A stretch of DNA of 10,840 nt, taken from NCBI GenBank assembly GCA_003488965.1, contig DNJW01000242.1, forward strand, positions 1,239-12,078. Direction: 5' to 3'. Position numbers and translations under genes: made by a program. Positions 1-7,461 of this stretch are shown here, piece by piece. Position 1 is the first letter of the stretch. Every line of letters starts with the position of its first letter. The notes under the pieces are model-generated. The model was not told the origin of the DNA. It searched no databases and worked only from the letters and a program-made list of their open reading frames with translations. Source of the stretch: Lachnospiraceae bacterium (GTDB lineage Bacteria > Bacillota > Clostridia > Lachnospirales > Lachnospiraceae).

Positions 1-1382
1 ACTTTTTCCTGCTGTGCCTGACGGTATTTGAAGAAATCAGTAGCTACCTGAGGGAACAGAGCATAGGAGAGAACATCCTCGTCCTGCTGCTTCCATTCTT
101 TCATCTCTGCCTCCAGTTTATCCAGCTCGTTCTCGATTAAATCCGCCGGACGGCAGGTGATTCTTTCCTCGCCAGGAATGACCTTATCGATAATTTCCTG
201 ATTCATAGGTTTAATGGTCTGGCCGTATTCACCGCGCAAAACTGCTTTGGTTTCCTTTGTAGCCATTTTATAACGTTCTCCTAAGAGTACGTTAAATACT
301 GCCTGTGTACCCACAATCTGGGAAGAAGGCGTAACAAGCGGCGGTTCGCCAAGGTCCTTACGTACTGCAGGGATTTCTCTTAATACGTCATAATATTTAT
401 CTTCCGCATTCTGCTCTTTCAACTGGCTTACCATGTTGGAAAGCATGCCGCCCGGTACCTGATAAAGCAGAGTTTTAATATCAACGCCCATAACTTTGGG
501 ATTCAGCAGGCCGCTTGCCAGGCATTCATCCCTATAAGGCCTGAAGTAATCTGCAATTTCAGCAAGCAGATTCTGGTCATACCCGGTATCGTAAGGAGTC
601 CCCTTAAAGGTTTCTACCATAACTTCCGTTGCCGGCTGTGAAGTACCCAGGGCAAACGGAGAAATCGCGCAGTCAATCACATCTACGCCTGCCTCTACCG
701 CTTTCAGGTATGTCATGCTTGCCACACCGGAAGTATAGTGGGTATGCAGCTGAATCGGCAGCTTGGTTGCGCTCTTCATGGCGGAAATCATTTCGGTCGC
801 CTTATAAGGAACCAAAAGCCCTGCCATATCTTTGATACAGATGGAATCCGCACCCATTTCCTCTATTTTTCTTGCCATATCTACCCAGTAATCCAGTGTA
901 TAGGCATCTCCCAATGTATAAGACAATGCAACCTGTGCATGGCCTCTGCCTTCCCTTTGTTTTACCGTATTGGTCGCATTTACAGCTTCCTGCAGGTTCC
1001 TAAGGTCATTCAGGCAGTCAAAAATCCTGATAATATCAATGCCGTTGGCAATGGATTTCTCTACGAAATAATCCACCACATCATCTGCATAAGGGCGGTA
1101 ACCTAAAATATTCTGCCCTCTGAAAAGCATCTGCAATTTTGTATTTTTAAAACCGTCCCTTAATTTTCTCAGTCTTTCCCATGGGTCTTCCTTCAGGAAA
1201 CGGAGAGAAGCATCAAAAGTAGCCCCGCCCCAGCACTCTACCGCATGGTAGCCTACTTTATCCATCTTTTCAACAATCGGAAGCATCTTCTCGGTAGGCA
1301 TTCTCGTTGCAATCAAAGACTGATGTGCATCGCGGAGAACGGTTTCCATAATTTTAATCGGTTTTTTCACCTGTTCTGACAT
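1..1382 (-). CDS. oadA: Oxaloacetate decarboxylase alpha / transcarboxylase 5S-type subunit, partial (C-terminus cut by window edge)
   Basis: The gene starts at the ATG at 1382 behind a strong AGGAGG site and stays open for 460 codons to the window edge. Seen: ETVLRDAHQSLIATRM at residues 13-28 (metal-binding Asp18 expected), CIKDMAGLL at 182-190 (Lys184 is the expected carboxylated lysine) and HTHYTSG at 213-219 (His213 and His215 expected metal ligands), then the conserved PYC/OADA domain up to about residue 455. In this family the enzyme moves CO2 between oxaloacetate/pyruvate and the biotin of a carrier protein, in the cytoplasm. OadA proteins with a fused biotin domain are near 590 residues. 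A separate biotin carrier is encoded three genes upstream, so this copy probably ends just beyond the window without its own biotin domain; I infer this and cannot see it. It is last in the visible operon, 76 nt after oadB. Pyruvate carboxylase subunit B is the closest alternative name. Confidence 0.93.
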   Translation of the reverse strand, partial: MSEQVKKPIKIMETVLRDAHQSLIATRMPTEKMLPIVEKMDKVGYHAVECWGGATFDASLRFLKEDPWERLRKLRDGFKNTKLQMLFRGQNILGYRPYADDVVDYFVEKSIANGIDIIRIFDCLNDLRNLQEAVNATNTVKQREGRGHAQVALSYTLGDAYTLDYWVDMARKIEEMGADSICIKDMAGLLVPYKATEMISAMKSATKLPIQLHTHYTSGVASMTYLKAVEAGVDVIDCAISPFALGTSQPATEVMVETFKGTPYDTGYDQNLLAEIADYFRPYRDECLASGLLNPKVMGVDIKTLLYQVPGGMLSNMVSQLKEQNAEDKYYDVLREIPAVRKDLGEPPLVTPSSQIVGTQAVFNVLLGERYKMATKETKAVLRGEYGQTIKPMNQEIIDKVIPGEERITCRPADLIENELDKLEAEMKEWKQQDEDVLSYALFPQVATDFFKYRQAQQEK

Positions 1383-1405
1383 TTTCTATTCCTCCTATAA
1401 AATTT

Positions 1406-1428
1406 GGACCGCCAGGCTCCGGCAGGCC
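1406..1428 (-). other. GC-rich stem-loop between oadB and oadA
   Basis: In the transcript this stretch can fold as GGCCUGCCGG / CCUGGCGGUCC-type arms around a tiny AGC loop. About nine of ten positions pair (two as G-U) and there is one C-U mismatch. It sits in the 76-nt gap about 24 nt before the oadA start. No U-run follows it directly, so it is not a normal intrinsic terminator. A role in mRNA processing or stability that sets the OadB:OadA ratio is an inference. Confidence 0.5.
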
Positions 1429-1458
1429 AATATTACATTTTCAATTACCACCATTCCT

Positions 1459-2616
1459 TTAAAATACTCCAAATACTGCCATAAAAGTACCTGCCGCTAC
1501 TGCGGTGCCGATAACTCCGGCTACGTTAGGCCCCATCGCATGCATAAGCAGGAAGTTGGTGGGATCCGCCTCTGCCCCTACCTTCTGGGATACCCGGGCA
1601 GCCATAGGAACTGCGGATACGCCGGCAGAACCAATCAGAGGGTTCACTTTGCCATGGCTCAATGCGCACATCAGCTTGCCGAACAGTACGCCTGCCGCTG
1701 TACCGAATGCGAATGCAATCAGTCCCAAAGCCACGATTTTCAGCGTATCCCAGTTCAAAAATGCTTCTGCGCTTGTGGTAGCGCCTACGGAAGTACCCAG
1801 CAGGATAACAACGATATACATCAGGGCATTGGATGCCGTATCCGTCAGCTGACGTACCACGCCGGACTCTCTGAACAGGTTGCCCAGCATCAGCATACCT
1901 ACCAAAGGAGCCGTAGTAGGAAGAATCAGACATACTACGATAGTAACAATAATCGGGAACAGTATTTTCTCCAGTTTGGAAACCGGACGAAGCTGTGCCA
2001 TCTTAATTTTTCTTTCCTTTTCTGTTGTAAACAGCTTCATAATCGGCGGCTGGATAATCGGTACCAGCGACATGTAAGAATACGCCGCCACTGCAATCGG
2101 CCCTAACAGCGCCGTCTGTCCCAGCTTTCCTGCAAGGAAAATGGAAGTCGGGCCGTCCGCACCGCCTATAATTGAGATTGCCGCTGCAGCCTTATCATTA
2201 AAGCCAAGTCCGATTGCACCGAAATATGCGGCAAAAATACCGAACTGGGCTGCTGCACCGAGCAGAAAGCTTTTGGGATTTGCAATCAGCGGACCAAAGT
2301 CCGTCATAGCGCCTACCCCCATGAAAATAAGGGAAGGAAGGATTGCCCATTCATCCAAAAGATAGAAATAATAAAGTAAACCGCCCGTTCCGTTTGCCGA
2401 CTCTTCAATACTCAGCATAATGTCAGGATAAATGTTAACGAGCAGCATACCAAATGCTATCGGCGTTAATAACAATGGCTCAAAGCCTTTTGCGATAGCA
2501 AGGTAAAGAAATACACAAGCTACTGCAATCATCAGGTAATTTCCCCATGTAAGGTTAAAGAAAGCCGTCTGATGCACTAGGTTGTCTAATGTATTTGCTA
2601 TATAACTGACATCCAT
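1459..2616 (-). CDS. oadB: Na+-pumping decarboxylase beta subunit (OadB/GcdB/MmdB family)
   Basis: This is a 385-residue polytopic membrane protein, close to the usual length for the family. It decarboxylates carboxy-biotin and couples this to Na+ export across the cytoplasmic membrane. Seen: many hydrophobic segments, the hallmark [10 protein letters not shown] at residues 151-160 (Asp154 corresponds to the Na+-site aspartate known in the family), and a C-terminal GPNVAGVIG segment that matches the second conserved functional region. The start at 2616 is chosen because AGGAGGT lies at good distance upstream of it. An in-frame ATG 15 codons earlier (2661) has no ribosome-binding site. Sequence alone does not separate OadB from GcdB or MmdB, because the substrate is set by the carboxyltransferase partner. 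An 86-nt gap separates it from the biotin carrier gene. Confidence 0.93.
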   Translation of the reverse strand: MDVSYIANTLDNLVHQTAFFNLTWGNYLMIAVACVFLYLAIAKGFEPLLLTPIAFGMLLVNIYPDIMLSIEESANGTGGLLYYFYLLDEWAILPSLIFMGVGAMTDFGPLIANPKSFLLGAAAQFGIFAAYFGAIGLGFNDKAAAAISIIGGADGPTSIFLAGKLGQTALLGPIAVAAYSYMSLVPIIQPPIMKLFTTEKERKIKMAQLRPVSKLEKILFPIIVTIVVCLILPTTAPLVGMLMLGNLFRESGVVRQLTDTASNALMYIVVILLGTSVGATTSAEAFLNWDTLKIVALGLIAFAFGTAAGVLFGKLMCALSHGKVNPLIGSAGVSAVPMAARVSQKVGAEADPTNFLLMHAMGPNVAGVIGTAVAAGTFMAVFGVF

Positions 2617-2702
2617 TATTTTGACCTCCTGTTTTGATTCACGTTCTGCAAGTGTATCCACTATACAGACATTTCTGCAATGTACTTACCCGCTTTCCTG
2701 CC

Positions 2703-3077
2703 TTAGTTTAAAGTTGCGAGCAATGCACCTGCCTCTACAGGGTCGCCAACAGATACATCAACGCTTGCTACGGTACCGTCCTGAGGAGCCACAACCGGAA
2801 TCTCCATCTTCATTGCTTCAAGCACAACTACGGTATCTCCTGCCTTCACTGTCTGTCCAACCTTTGCTTCCACTGCAAATACCTTGCCTGCCGCGCCTGC
2901 TTCCACCCTTATGCTGCCTGCCCCGCCTGCTGCTGCGGGCTTTGCTGCTGCCTTGGGCGCTGCTTTCGGTGCTGCCTTAGGTGCTGCAGGCACTGCTGCA
3001 GGTGCTCCTGTGGACGCACCTTCTTCCACTACTACATCATATACGTTTCCATTTACGGTAATGGTATAATTTTTCAT
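2703..3077 (-). CDS. Biotin carboxyl carrier protein of the decarboxylase/transcarboxylase complex
   Basis: This 124-residue protein carries biotin on Lys90 in the motif EAMKMEIP and shuttles CO2 between carboxyltransferase and membrane decarboxylase. Seen: a short N-terminal beta-rich part (about 1-20), an Ala/Pro/Lys-rich flexible linker (about 21-53) with repeated APKA units, and a biotinyl domain (about 54-124). This layout is typical of stand-alone GcdC/MmdC-like or 1.3S-like carriers. The start at 3077 has TAGGAGGAATAGAAA directly before it. The 22-nt gap after oadG fits one operon. It is the only biotin carrier visible, so it probably serves both carboxyltransferases encoded here (inference). 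A plain acetyl-CoA carboxylase AccB is less likely given the neighbours and the linker. Confidence 0.93.
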   Translation of the reverse strand: MKNYTITVNGNVYDVVVEEGASTGAPAAVPAAPKAAPKAAPKAAAKPAAAGGAGSIRVEAGAAGKVFAVEAKVGQTVKAGDTVVVLEAMKMEIPVVAPQDGTVASVDVSVGDPVEAGALLATLN

Positions 3078-3099
3078 TTTCTATTCCTCCTATTTTCAA

Positions 3100-3837
3100 C
3101 TAAAACGTTCTTCTTTTTCTGATGCTTCTGACTACAAAGCCATCCGTAGAAGCTGCCCCTTCGCTTGCCGCAATTGCAGCAGCAATAACAGCTACCAGTT
3201 CTAAGTCATCCGTTTCCTCTTCTTCCAAAGCCTGAGCAGGCGCCGGTGCCGCTGCTGGCACAGGTTTTGCCGCCTCCTGCTGGGGCTTCTTTACAAATGC
3301 TGCCTGAATCTTAGGAATAAAGGTAAAGCATGAAATAATCAGGCTGATAAGAATCAGCACAATGAATACGGTTCCCATACCCAGTATGGTATTCATAAAT
3401 GCCTTTGCCATTAACTCTCTGAATGAATAAATTACATTCGTAGACATACTCGTCATCACATATTCATCGTCGAAAATAATTTCAATATTGGCATCATGGC
3501 TCGTGCCGTCCACTTTCAGGTTAACGATAACCCCGTCATTTGTCTTTTCCGCACTTCTTTCCAAAATATCAACATAATCACCTATATCGGCCTGAGCGCT
3601 GTCCCAGCTGCTAAACGCCGCCGCTGAAACAGGGTCTGCCTTGGCATACTGTGCCTTTTCCGCTTCATAAGCGCCGGAACAGATTTCACGCAGGCTCTGG
3701 AAAACGCCTTCTCCATAGGAGATAATATCCTCTTCCGATACATCCGTCCATTCGGCTGCATCTTCCTGCCCGCTTCCGCATGCACTCACACCAAGGATAC
3801 AGGTAATCATACCTAATACTAATAACCATTTTCTCAT
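3100..3837 (-). CDS. oadG: OadG-like gamma/delta subunit with lipoprotein-type N-terminus
   Basis: This is a 245-residue protein from the ATG at 3837. An ATG four codons earlier (3849) directly abuts the AGAAAGG ribosome-binding-like sequence, so the later start fits better. Seen: a signal peptide ending in a lipobox-like VSAC (Cys20), an extracytoplasmic-looking acidic domain (about 25-140), one transmembrane helix (about 150-175, rich in Ile/Val/Leu), a Pro/Ala-rich linker (about 184-204), and a C-terminal tail with an alanine-rich helix and a final GFVVRSIRKRR. The helix, linker and tail match OadG/GcdD-type small subunits, which help assemble the carboxyltransferase onto the membrane OadB. 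The N-terminal domain makes it about two to three times longer than the classic subunit of roughly 80-120 residues. Its function is unknown to me. The gene lies 17 nt after the carboxyltransferase and 22 nt before the biotin carrier. Confidence 0.8.
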   Translation of the reverse strand: MRKWLLVLGMITCILGVSACGSGQEDAAEWTDVSEEDIISYGEGVFQSLREICSGAYEAEKAQYAKADPVSAAAFSSWDSAQADIGDYVDILERSAEKTNDGVIVNLKVDGTSHDANIEIIFDDEYVMTSMSTNVIYSFRELMAKAFMNTILGMGTVFIVLILISLIISCFTFIPKIQAAFVKKPQQEAAKPVPAAAPAPAQALEEEETDDLELVAVIAAAIAASEGAASTDGFVVRSIRKRRTF

Positions 3838-3854
3838 ATTAAGTATCATCCTTT

Positions 3855-5285
3855 CTAGACTGTACCGTGTTTTTTTGCCGGGCGGTCTTCCTGTTTTGTA
3901 TACAACATTTCAAACGCGCCGATTACATATTTTCTTGTATCTTCCGGCGCCACAATCTGGTCCACATATCCTCTCCTTGCAGCACTGTCCGCACTTGTCT
4001 GAAGACGCGCATATTCCTTGGCGCAGGCATCGATAGCATCGGAGCCTTGTCCGTCACAGATAATCTTTGCGGCAAGCTTCGCATCCATCGTTCCGATTTC
4101 CGCATCCGGCCATGCCATTGTAATATCTGCTCCCACTGCCTTGGAATTCATAGCCACGTAAGCGCTGCCATATGCCTTCTGCGTAATTACATTCACCTTC
4201 GGAACCGTAGCGTTCGCGAAAGCGTATGTAAGGCGTGCAACTGCCTTAGCCATCCTCTTTTCCGAACATTTTGCTGCAGCAAATCCCTTTACATTGGTAA
4301 GGGACAATACCGGAATATCAAATGCATCGCAGAAAGTAATGAAATCCGCCGCCTTTTCGCATCCTCTTACCGACAATACCGCATCAAATTTTTCCGTAAC
4401 CGTTCCTTCATCGCCGTAAACCTCGGTACGGTTTGCAACAGCGCCTACCGTAGCCCCGTTCAGCCTGATGAATCCGGTTACCATATCTTTTGCATAATTT
4501 CTCTTCGTTTCGAAGAATATGCCGCTGTCTGAAATCTGGGAAAGCGCAATAGCGGTATCTCCCGCACAGTTTTCCAAGCCTTCGCATACTCTGTTCAAAT
4601 CATCCGTGCATTCCCCAAAATCCATAGTATCCTCATTGTTTGCCGGAAGCATAGAAACCAGTTCCCTGATTTGCGCAAGGATTTCCGCCTCGCCGGCAAC
4701 CACATCTACGATGCCTGCCTCGCTGCTCTGGAATTCTGCAGAAGATGTATCACACCTTGAAATTTCATTTCCGTTAATCGCATTGGGAGAATTTACAAAC
4801 AGCTTTGCTTTCTTCTCTTCCATAAAAGTAAAATCCGTCAATGTGGGAACTACTGCAAGGCCGCCGCCGCAGGTTCCGAAAATCGCAGTAATCTGGGGAA
4901 TCACTCCCGATGCGTTTACTTGTTTCATATAAATCTCACCAAAACCGTTCAATGCATCCGTAGCCTCCTGCAGCCTAAGACCGGCAGAATCAATTAAGCC
5001 GATAACAGGCGCACCCATTTTCATTGCCAGATCATAAAGATTTGCAATTTTCTTAGCATGCATTTCACCGATGGTTCCGTTTAATACGGAAGCATCCTGG
5101 CTGTAAACATACACAAGATTGCCGCCGATAACTCCATAGCCGGTAATAACGCCGTCCGAAGGAGTCTCTGTCTGTTTCAGGTTGAAATCCGTTGCTCTGG
5201 CCGTAACAAGCGCCCCTATTTCAACGAAACTGTTTTCATCGAGTAAAGCATTGATTCTTTGACTCGCTTGTGAAGTAGTACTCAT
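3855..5285 (-). CDS. Diverged acyl-CoA carboxyltransferase (12S/MmdA/PccB family)
   Basis: This 476-residue cytoplasmic protein has the two crotonase-like halves of biotin-dependent carboxyltransferases. Seen: GEMHAKKI (73-80), GAPVIGLIDSAGLRLQE (91-107), SGVIPQITAIFGTCGGG (126-142), NATVPKVNVITQKAYGSAY (358-376) and AWPDAEIGTMD (391-401). The family transfers CO2 between acyl-CoA and carrier-bound biotin. It is somewhat shorter than MmdA/PccB (about 510-520 residues), and several hallmark stretches are altered. SGGARIQEG is replaced by SAGLRLQEA, and the PGFLPG..QE..GII region by KGFAAAKCSEKRMAKAV (333-349). The acyl-CoA substrate therefore cannot be read from the sequence. The start at 5285 follows GGAGGG. 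It is the first gene of the operon with oadG, the biotin carrier, oadB and oadA. Candidates are methylmalonyl-CoA or another acyl-CoA decarboxylase alpha subunit, or a 12S-like transcarboxylase partner. Confidence 0.85.
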   Translation of the reverse strand: MSTTSQASQRINALLDENSFVEIGALVTARATDFNLKQTETPSDGVITGYGVIGGNLVYVYSQDASVLNGTIGEMHAKKIANLYDLAMKMGAPVIGLIDSAGLRLQEATDALNGFGEIYMKQVNASGVIPQITAIFGTCGGGLAVVPTLTDFTFMEEKKAKLFVNSPNAINGNEISRCDTSSAEFQSSEAGIVDVVAGEAEILAQIRELVSMLPANNEDTMDFGECTDDLNRVCEGLENCAGDTAIALSQISDSGIFFETKRNYAKDMVTGFIRLNGATVGAVANRTEVYGDEGTVTEKFDAVLSVRGCEKAADFITFCDAFDIPVLSLTNVKGFAAAKCSEKRMAKAVARLTYAFANATVPKVNVITQKAYGSAYVAMNSKAVGADITMAWPDAEIGTMDAKLAAKIICDGQGSDAIDACAKEYARLQTSADSAARRGYVDQIVAPEDTRKYVIGAFEMLYTKQEDRPAKKHGTV

Positions 5286-5342
5286 TTTTTCAGCCCTCCA
5301 TTTTATATTAAATAAATAAAAACTATTTAATGGGAAATCACG

Positions 5343-5360
5343 TTACGGTAATTGCCGTAA
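5343..5360. promoter_or_regulatory. Palindrome TTACGG-N6-CCGTAA in the operon leader
   Basis: There are perfect 6-bp arms around TAATTG, which itself holds a central AATT. The site lies about 58 nt upstream of the carboxyltransferase start and downstream of the possible -10 box. A related half-site TCACGGTA is at 5401-5408, next to the expected transcription start, and a looser CGTTAC...GTAACG pair spans 5341-5382. It could be a repressor operator or a small leader hairpin. I do not recognise the binding protein. Confidence 0.35.
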
Positions 5361-5410
5361 AACCAGAAATGAAACTGTAACGAACAAACTTCCCCATGAT
5401 TCACGGTAGT

Positions 5411-5416
5411 AGTATA
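5411..5416 (-). promoter_or_regulatory. Possible extended -10 box for the decarboxylase operon
   Basis: On the minus strand the sequence is TGTTATACT, that is TGn followed by TATACT, which fits an extended -10 element. The hexamer 17 nt upstream (TAGGAT) does not look like a -35 box, so the call depends on the extended -10. It would give a leader of about 118 nt before the carboxyltransferase ATG. This is the only plausible promoter I see in the 197-nt gap. Confidence 0.35.
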
Positions 5417-5425
5417 ACACAAAAG

Positions 5426-5450
5426 AAAAAAATATCCTAGGATTATTTTA
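5426..5450 (-). terminator. Weak AU-rich terminator-like hairpin after the second carboxypeptidase gene
   Basis: On the minus strand AAAATAATC, CTAG and GATATTTT can form an AU-rich stem with one bulged A, followed by more T residues (seven T in a row in total). The stem is weak and the site is only about 35 nt after the stop at 5483. It is a possible end of the scpA-scpB-carboxypeptidase transcript, not a convincing one. Confidence 0.3.
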
Positions 5451-5482
5451 ATTTTTAACATTTTTTTTACTTGCTTACGTTT

Positions 5483-6811
5483 TTACAATGCATACAGCTT
5501 CCATATGTATTTAAATACCCAAGGAAAATCCATCCGTTCCACATCTGTATCCGTAACTACCGGATATTCCTTTAAAAGCTCCCCTTCCAGATAATATCCT
5601 ATGCTCCCGGCGGCAGCCCCCTCTTCCACCGGTGCCGTAAGAGTCTTTGAAAGCCGGATTTTTTTCTCTACCTGTTCTCCTTCTCTTAAAAGGACATTCA
5701 GCTCCTCCTCTTGATTCTCTAAGGAAATTTCTACATAGGCCTCATCATAAGGCTTTCCCGATGCAGGAATACCCCCTTCCACCCTTAGCGGCTTTAGCTG
5801 CTCCGGTTCATACACATTCCTGTACTCATAGTTTTCCAGCCCGTATTCCATCAGCTTCCTTGTATCGCTCCACTTATAGCTCTTATTATTCGGCCAGCCG
5901 CAGGCCAGCAGGGCCACCACAAAAGTTTTCCCGTCCCGTCTGAGCGCGCCTACATAACAATAACCTGCATTATTAGTAAACCCGGTTTTTCCGGACAAAG
6001 CTCCGTCCATCATGGTCAGAAAAGCATTGTGATTGATGCAGGAATAGCTGCCCTTTCCCTCTCCATCTGAGAAAAAATAATTCTGGGTTCTGGTAATTTC
6101 CAGAAATTCTTCTTTTTTTTCCGATTCCTCTATACAATATTTCATAATCCTGGCCAAATCCCTAGCCGTTGTAGAATGAATCCTGTTATTGCCGGACTCG
6201 TCTGCAGCCGCCGCATCCAGCCCGTTGGGCGTAATAAAATAAGTATCGAAACAGCCGATATCCTTAGCCTTCTGATTCATCATCGCCGCAAAACCCTCCA
6301 CGCTTCCCCCGATATGCTCTGCAATGGCCACCGCAGAATCATTATGGGATTCCAGCATAAGGGAATAGAGCAGATCTTTGAGCTTAAACTGCTGTCCCTC
6401 GTACATGCCAAGATGCACCTTGGGCTGTCCGGCTGCATAGGCGGAAACCGTAACCATATCCTCTCTGTTTCCGTTCTCCAAAGCCAGAATACAAGTCATA
6501 ATTTTTGTGGTGCTCGCCATAGGCATCTGCTCGTTTTCATTTTTTCCAAATAAAACACGCCCGGAATCCGCATCCATAAGGACTGCCGAACGGGCGTACA
6601 ACTGTATGTTTGTACTATTTTCCTTTTTTTCTTCCCCCTCTGCCGCAGGCTGCCCTGCTGCAAGGGTTTCCTTTGCAGCAGGAAATGTCTGCGTTTCTTC
6701 CGCTGCCTCATGCCTCTTTCCCGCTGCTGCCAGAAACTGGACTGCTATCGCTAACACCATGGCAAAAGTCAAGATCATCTTCTTTTTTTTCCACTTATTT
6801 CTTTTTTCCAT
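5483..6811 (-). CDS. D-alanyl-D-alanine carboxypeptidase (peptidase S11, PBP5/DacB/DacF type), second copy
   Basis: This 442-residue exported serine peptidase removes the terminal D-Ala of peptidoglycan pentapeptides. Seen: a lysine-rich N-terminus and hydrophobic signal segment (about 12-30), a low-complexity Ala/Glu/Lys spacer (about 34-65), the catalytic STTK at 100-103 (Ser100 nucleophile, Lys103), SHN at 155-157, KTG at 275-277, and a C-terminal PBP5-like beta domain with an amphipathic-looking end (FKYIWKLYAL). The start at 6811 is uncertain: the upstream GACCGGG is a poor ribosome-binding site, and Met12 is the alternative. It lies 62 nt after scpB, like dacB near scpAB in Bacillus, where DacB acts in spore cortex. 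That role here is an inference. Two identical 15-base A-rich stretches lie inside the gene (see findings). Confidence 0.9.
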   Translation of the reverse strand: MEKRNKWKKKKMILTFAMVLAIAVQFLAAAGKRHEAAEETQTFPAAKETLAAGQPAAEGEEKKENSTNIQLYARSAVLMDADSGRVLFGKNENEQMPMASTTKIMTCILALENGNREDMVTVSAYAAGQPKVHLGMYEGQQFKLKDLLYSLMLESHNDSAVAIAEHIGGSVEGFAAMMNQKAKDIGCFDTYFITPNGLDAAAADESGNNRIHSTTARDLARIMKYCIEESEKKEEFLEITRTQNYFFSDGEGKGSYSCINHNAFLTMMDGALSGKTGFTNNAGYCYVGALRRDGKTFVVALLACGWPNNKSYKWSDTRKLMEYGLENYEYRNVYEPEQLKPLRVEGGIPASGKPYDEAYVEISLENQEEELNVLLREGEQVEKKIRLSKTLTAPVEEGAAAGSIGYYLEGELLKEYPVVTDTDVERMDFPWVFKYIWKLYAL

Positions 6812-6873
6812 TTTATAACCCGGTCTGTCTTCATTTTCTAAAATATATGCCCGGAAACGGAAAAATAGTAATT

Positions 6874-7443
6874 TTAAATATCCAGCTGAAGCTGTACCTC
6901 CGCTTCTGCCTGCTGCTTGAATTCCTCCATCTGGACCGCATTCAGTTCCGGAAGTTCGTCCAAGGATTTTACGCCGAAGCTCCTTAAAAATTCCTCCGTC
7001 GTTCCAAACAGCAGCGGTCTTCCCGGCGCGTCCAAACGTCCCACTTCCGTAATCAGGTTGAATTCAATCAGACGGTTTATTGCATGGTCGCAGCTCACTC
7101 CCCGTATCTTCTCGATTTCCAGTCTTGTCACCGGCTGTTTATATGCAATGATGGACAAGGTTTCCAGCAGCGTGTCCGTCAGCACAAATTTCTTCGGCGT
7201 CTTCGCCACCTTAATCAGATATTCATACATCTCCGGCTTCGTGCAAAGCTGGACGGAATCCTCCAGCTCAACCAACGTTATTCCCCGGTCTTCCCCATCA
7301 TATCTTTGCTTCATATCTTTCAATATTTCTTTTGTTTCCTTTACATCTTTTTCAATGGTTTCCGCAAGCCTTGCTATTTCTACCGAATCTCCCATAGTAA
7401 AAAGAATGGCCTCCATTACCGCTTCCGCTTTTTTTCTTTCCAC
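6874..7443 (-). CDS. scpB: Segregation and condensation protein B
   Basis: This 189-residue protein is a good match to ScpB in length and content: an N-terminal winged-helix region (MEAILFTMGDSVEIARLAE, about 10-28), the central LETLSIIAYKQPVTRLEIEK (about 93-112) and GRPLLFGTTEEFLRSFG (about 141-157). ScpB dimers bind ScpA and help the Smc complex organise and separate chromosomes. The start is a GTG at 7443, because no in-frame ATG is near. AGAGGTGG lies upstream at suitable distance, and an ATG two bases earlier is in another frame and stops at once. The gene begins 18 nt after scpA and is clearly co-transcribed with it. Confidence 0.95.
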   Translation of the reverse strand: MERKKAEAVMEAILFTMGDSVEIARLAETIEKDVKETKEILKDMKQRYDGEDRGITLVELEDSVQLCTKPEMYEYLIKVAKTPKKFVLTDTLLETLSIIAYKQPVTRLEIEKIRGVSCDHAINRLIEFNLITEVGRLDAPGRPLLFGTTEEFLRSFGVKSLDELPELNAVQMEEFKQQAEAEVQLQLDI

Positions 7444-7461
7444 ATTCCACCTCTGCTTTTC

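Noticed and set aside
629..1106. Open frames on the plus strand over the left edge
   Set aside because: They lie opposite the clear oadA frame, lack family features and have no ribosome-binding sites; they are shadows of the minus-strand gene.
2617..2661. Longer N-terminus of oadB from the ATG at 2661
   Set aside because: No ribosome-binding site there, whereas AGGAGGT sits right before the ATG at 2616, and the added residues do not look like part of the family.
2653..2667. TGTAT-N5-ATACA inverted repeat between biotin carrier gene and oadB
   Set aside because: Only 5-bp arms, AT-rich, no U-run and no other support; likely chance.
2940..3010. Repeats in the biotin carrier gene as a possible tandem repeat element
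   Set aside because: They encode the usual Ala/Pro/Lys-rich flexible linker of such carriers; the repetition follows from the amino-acid content.
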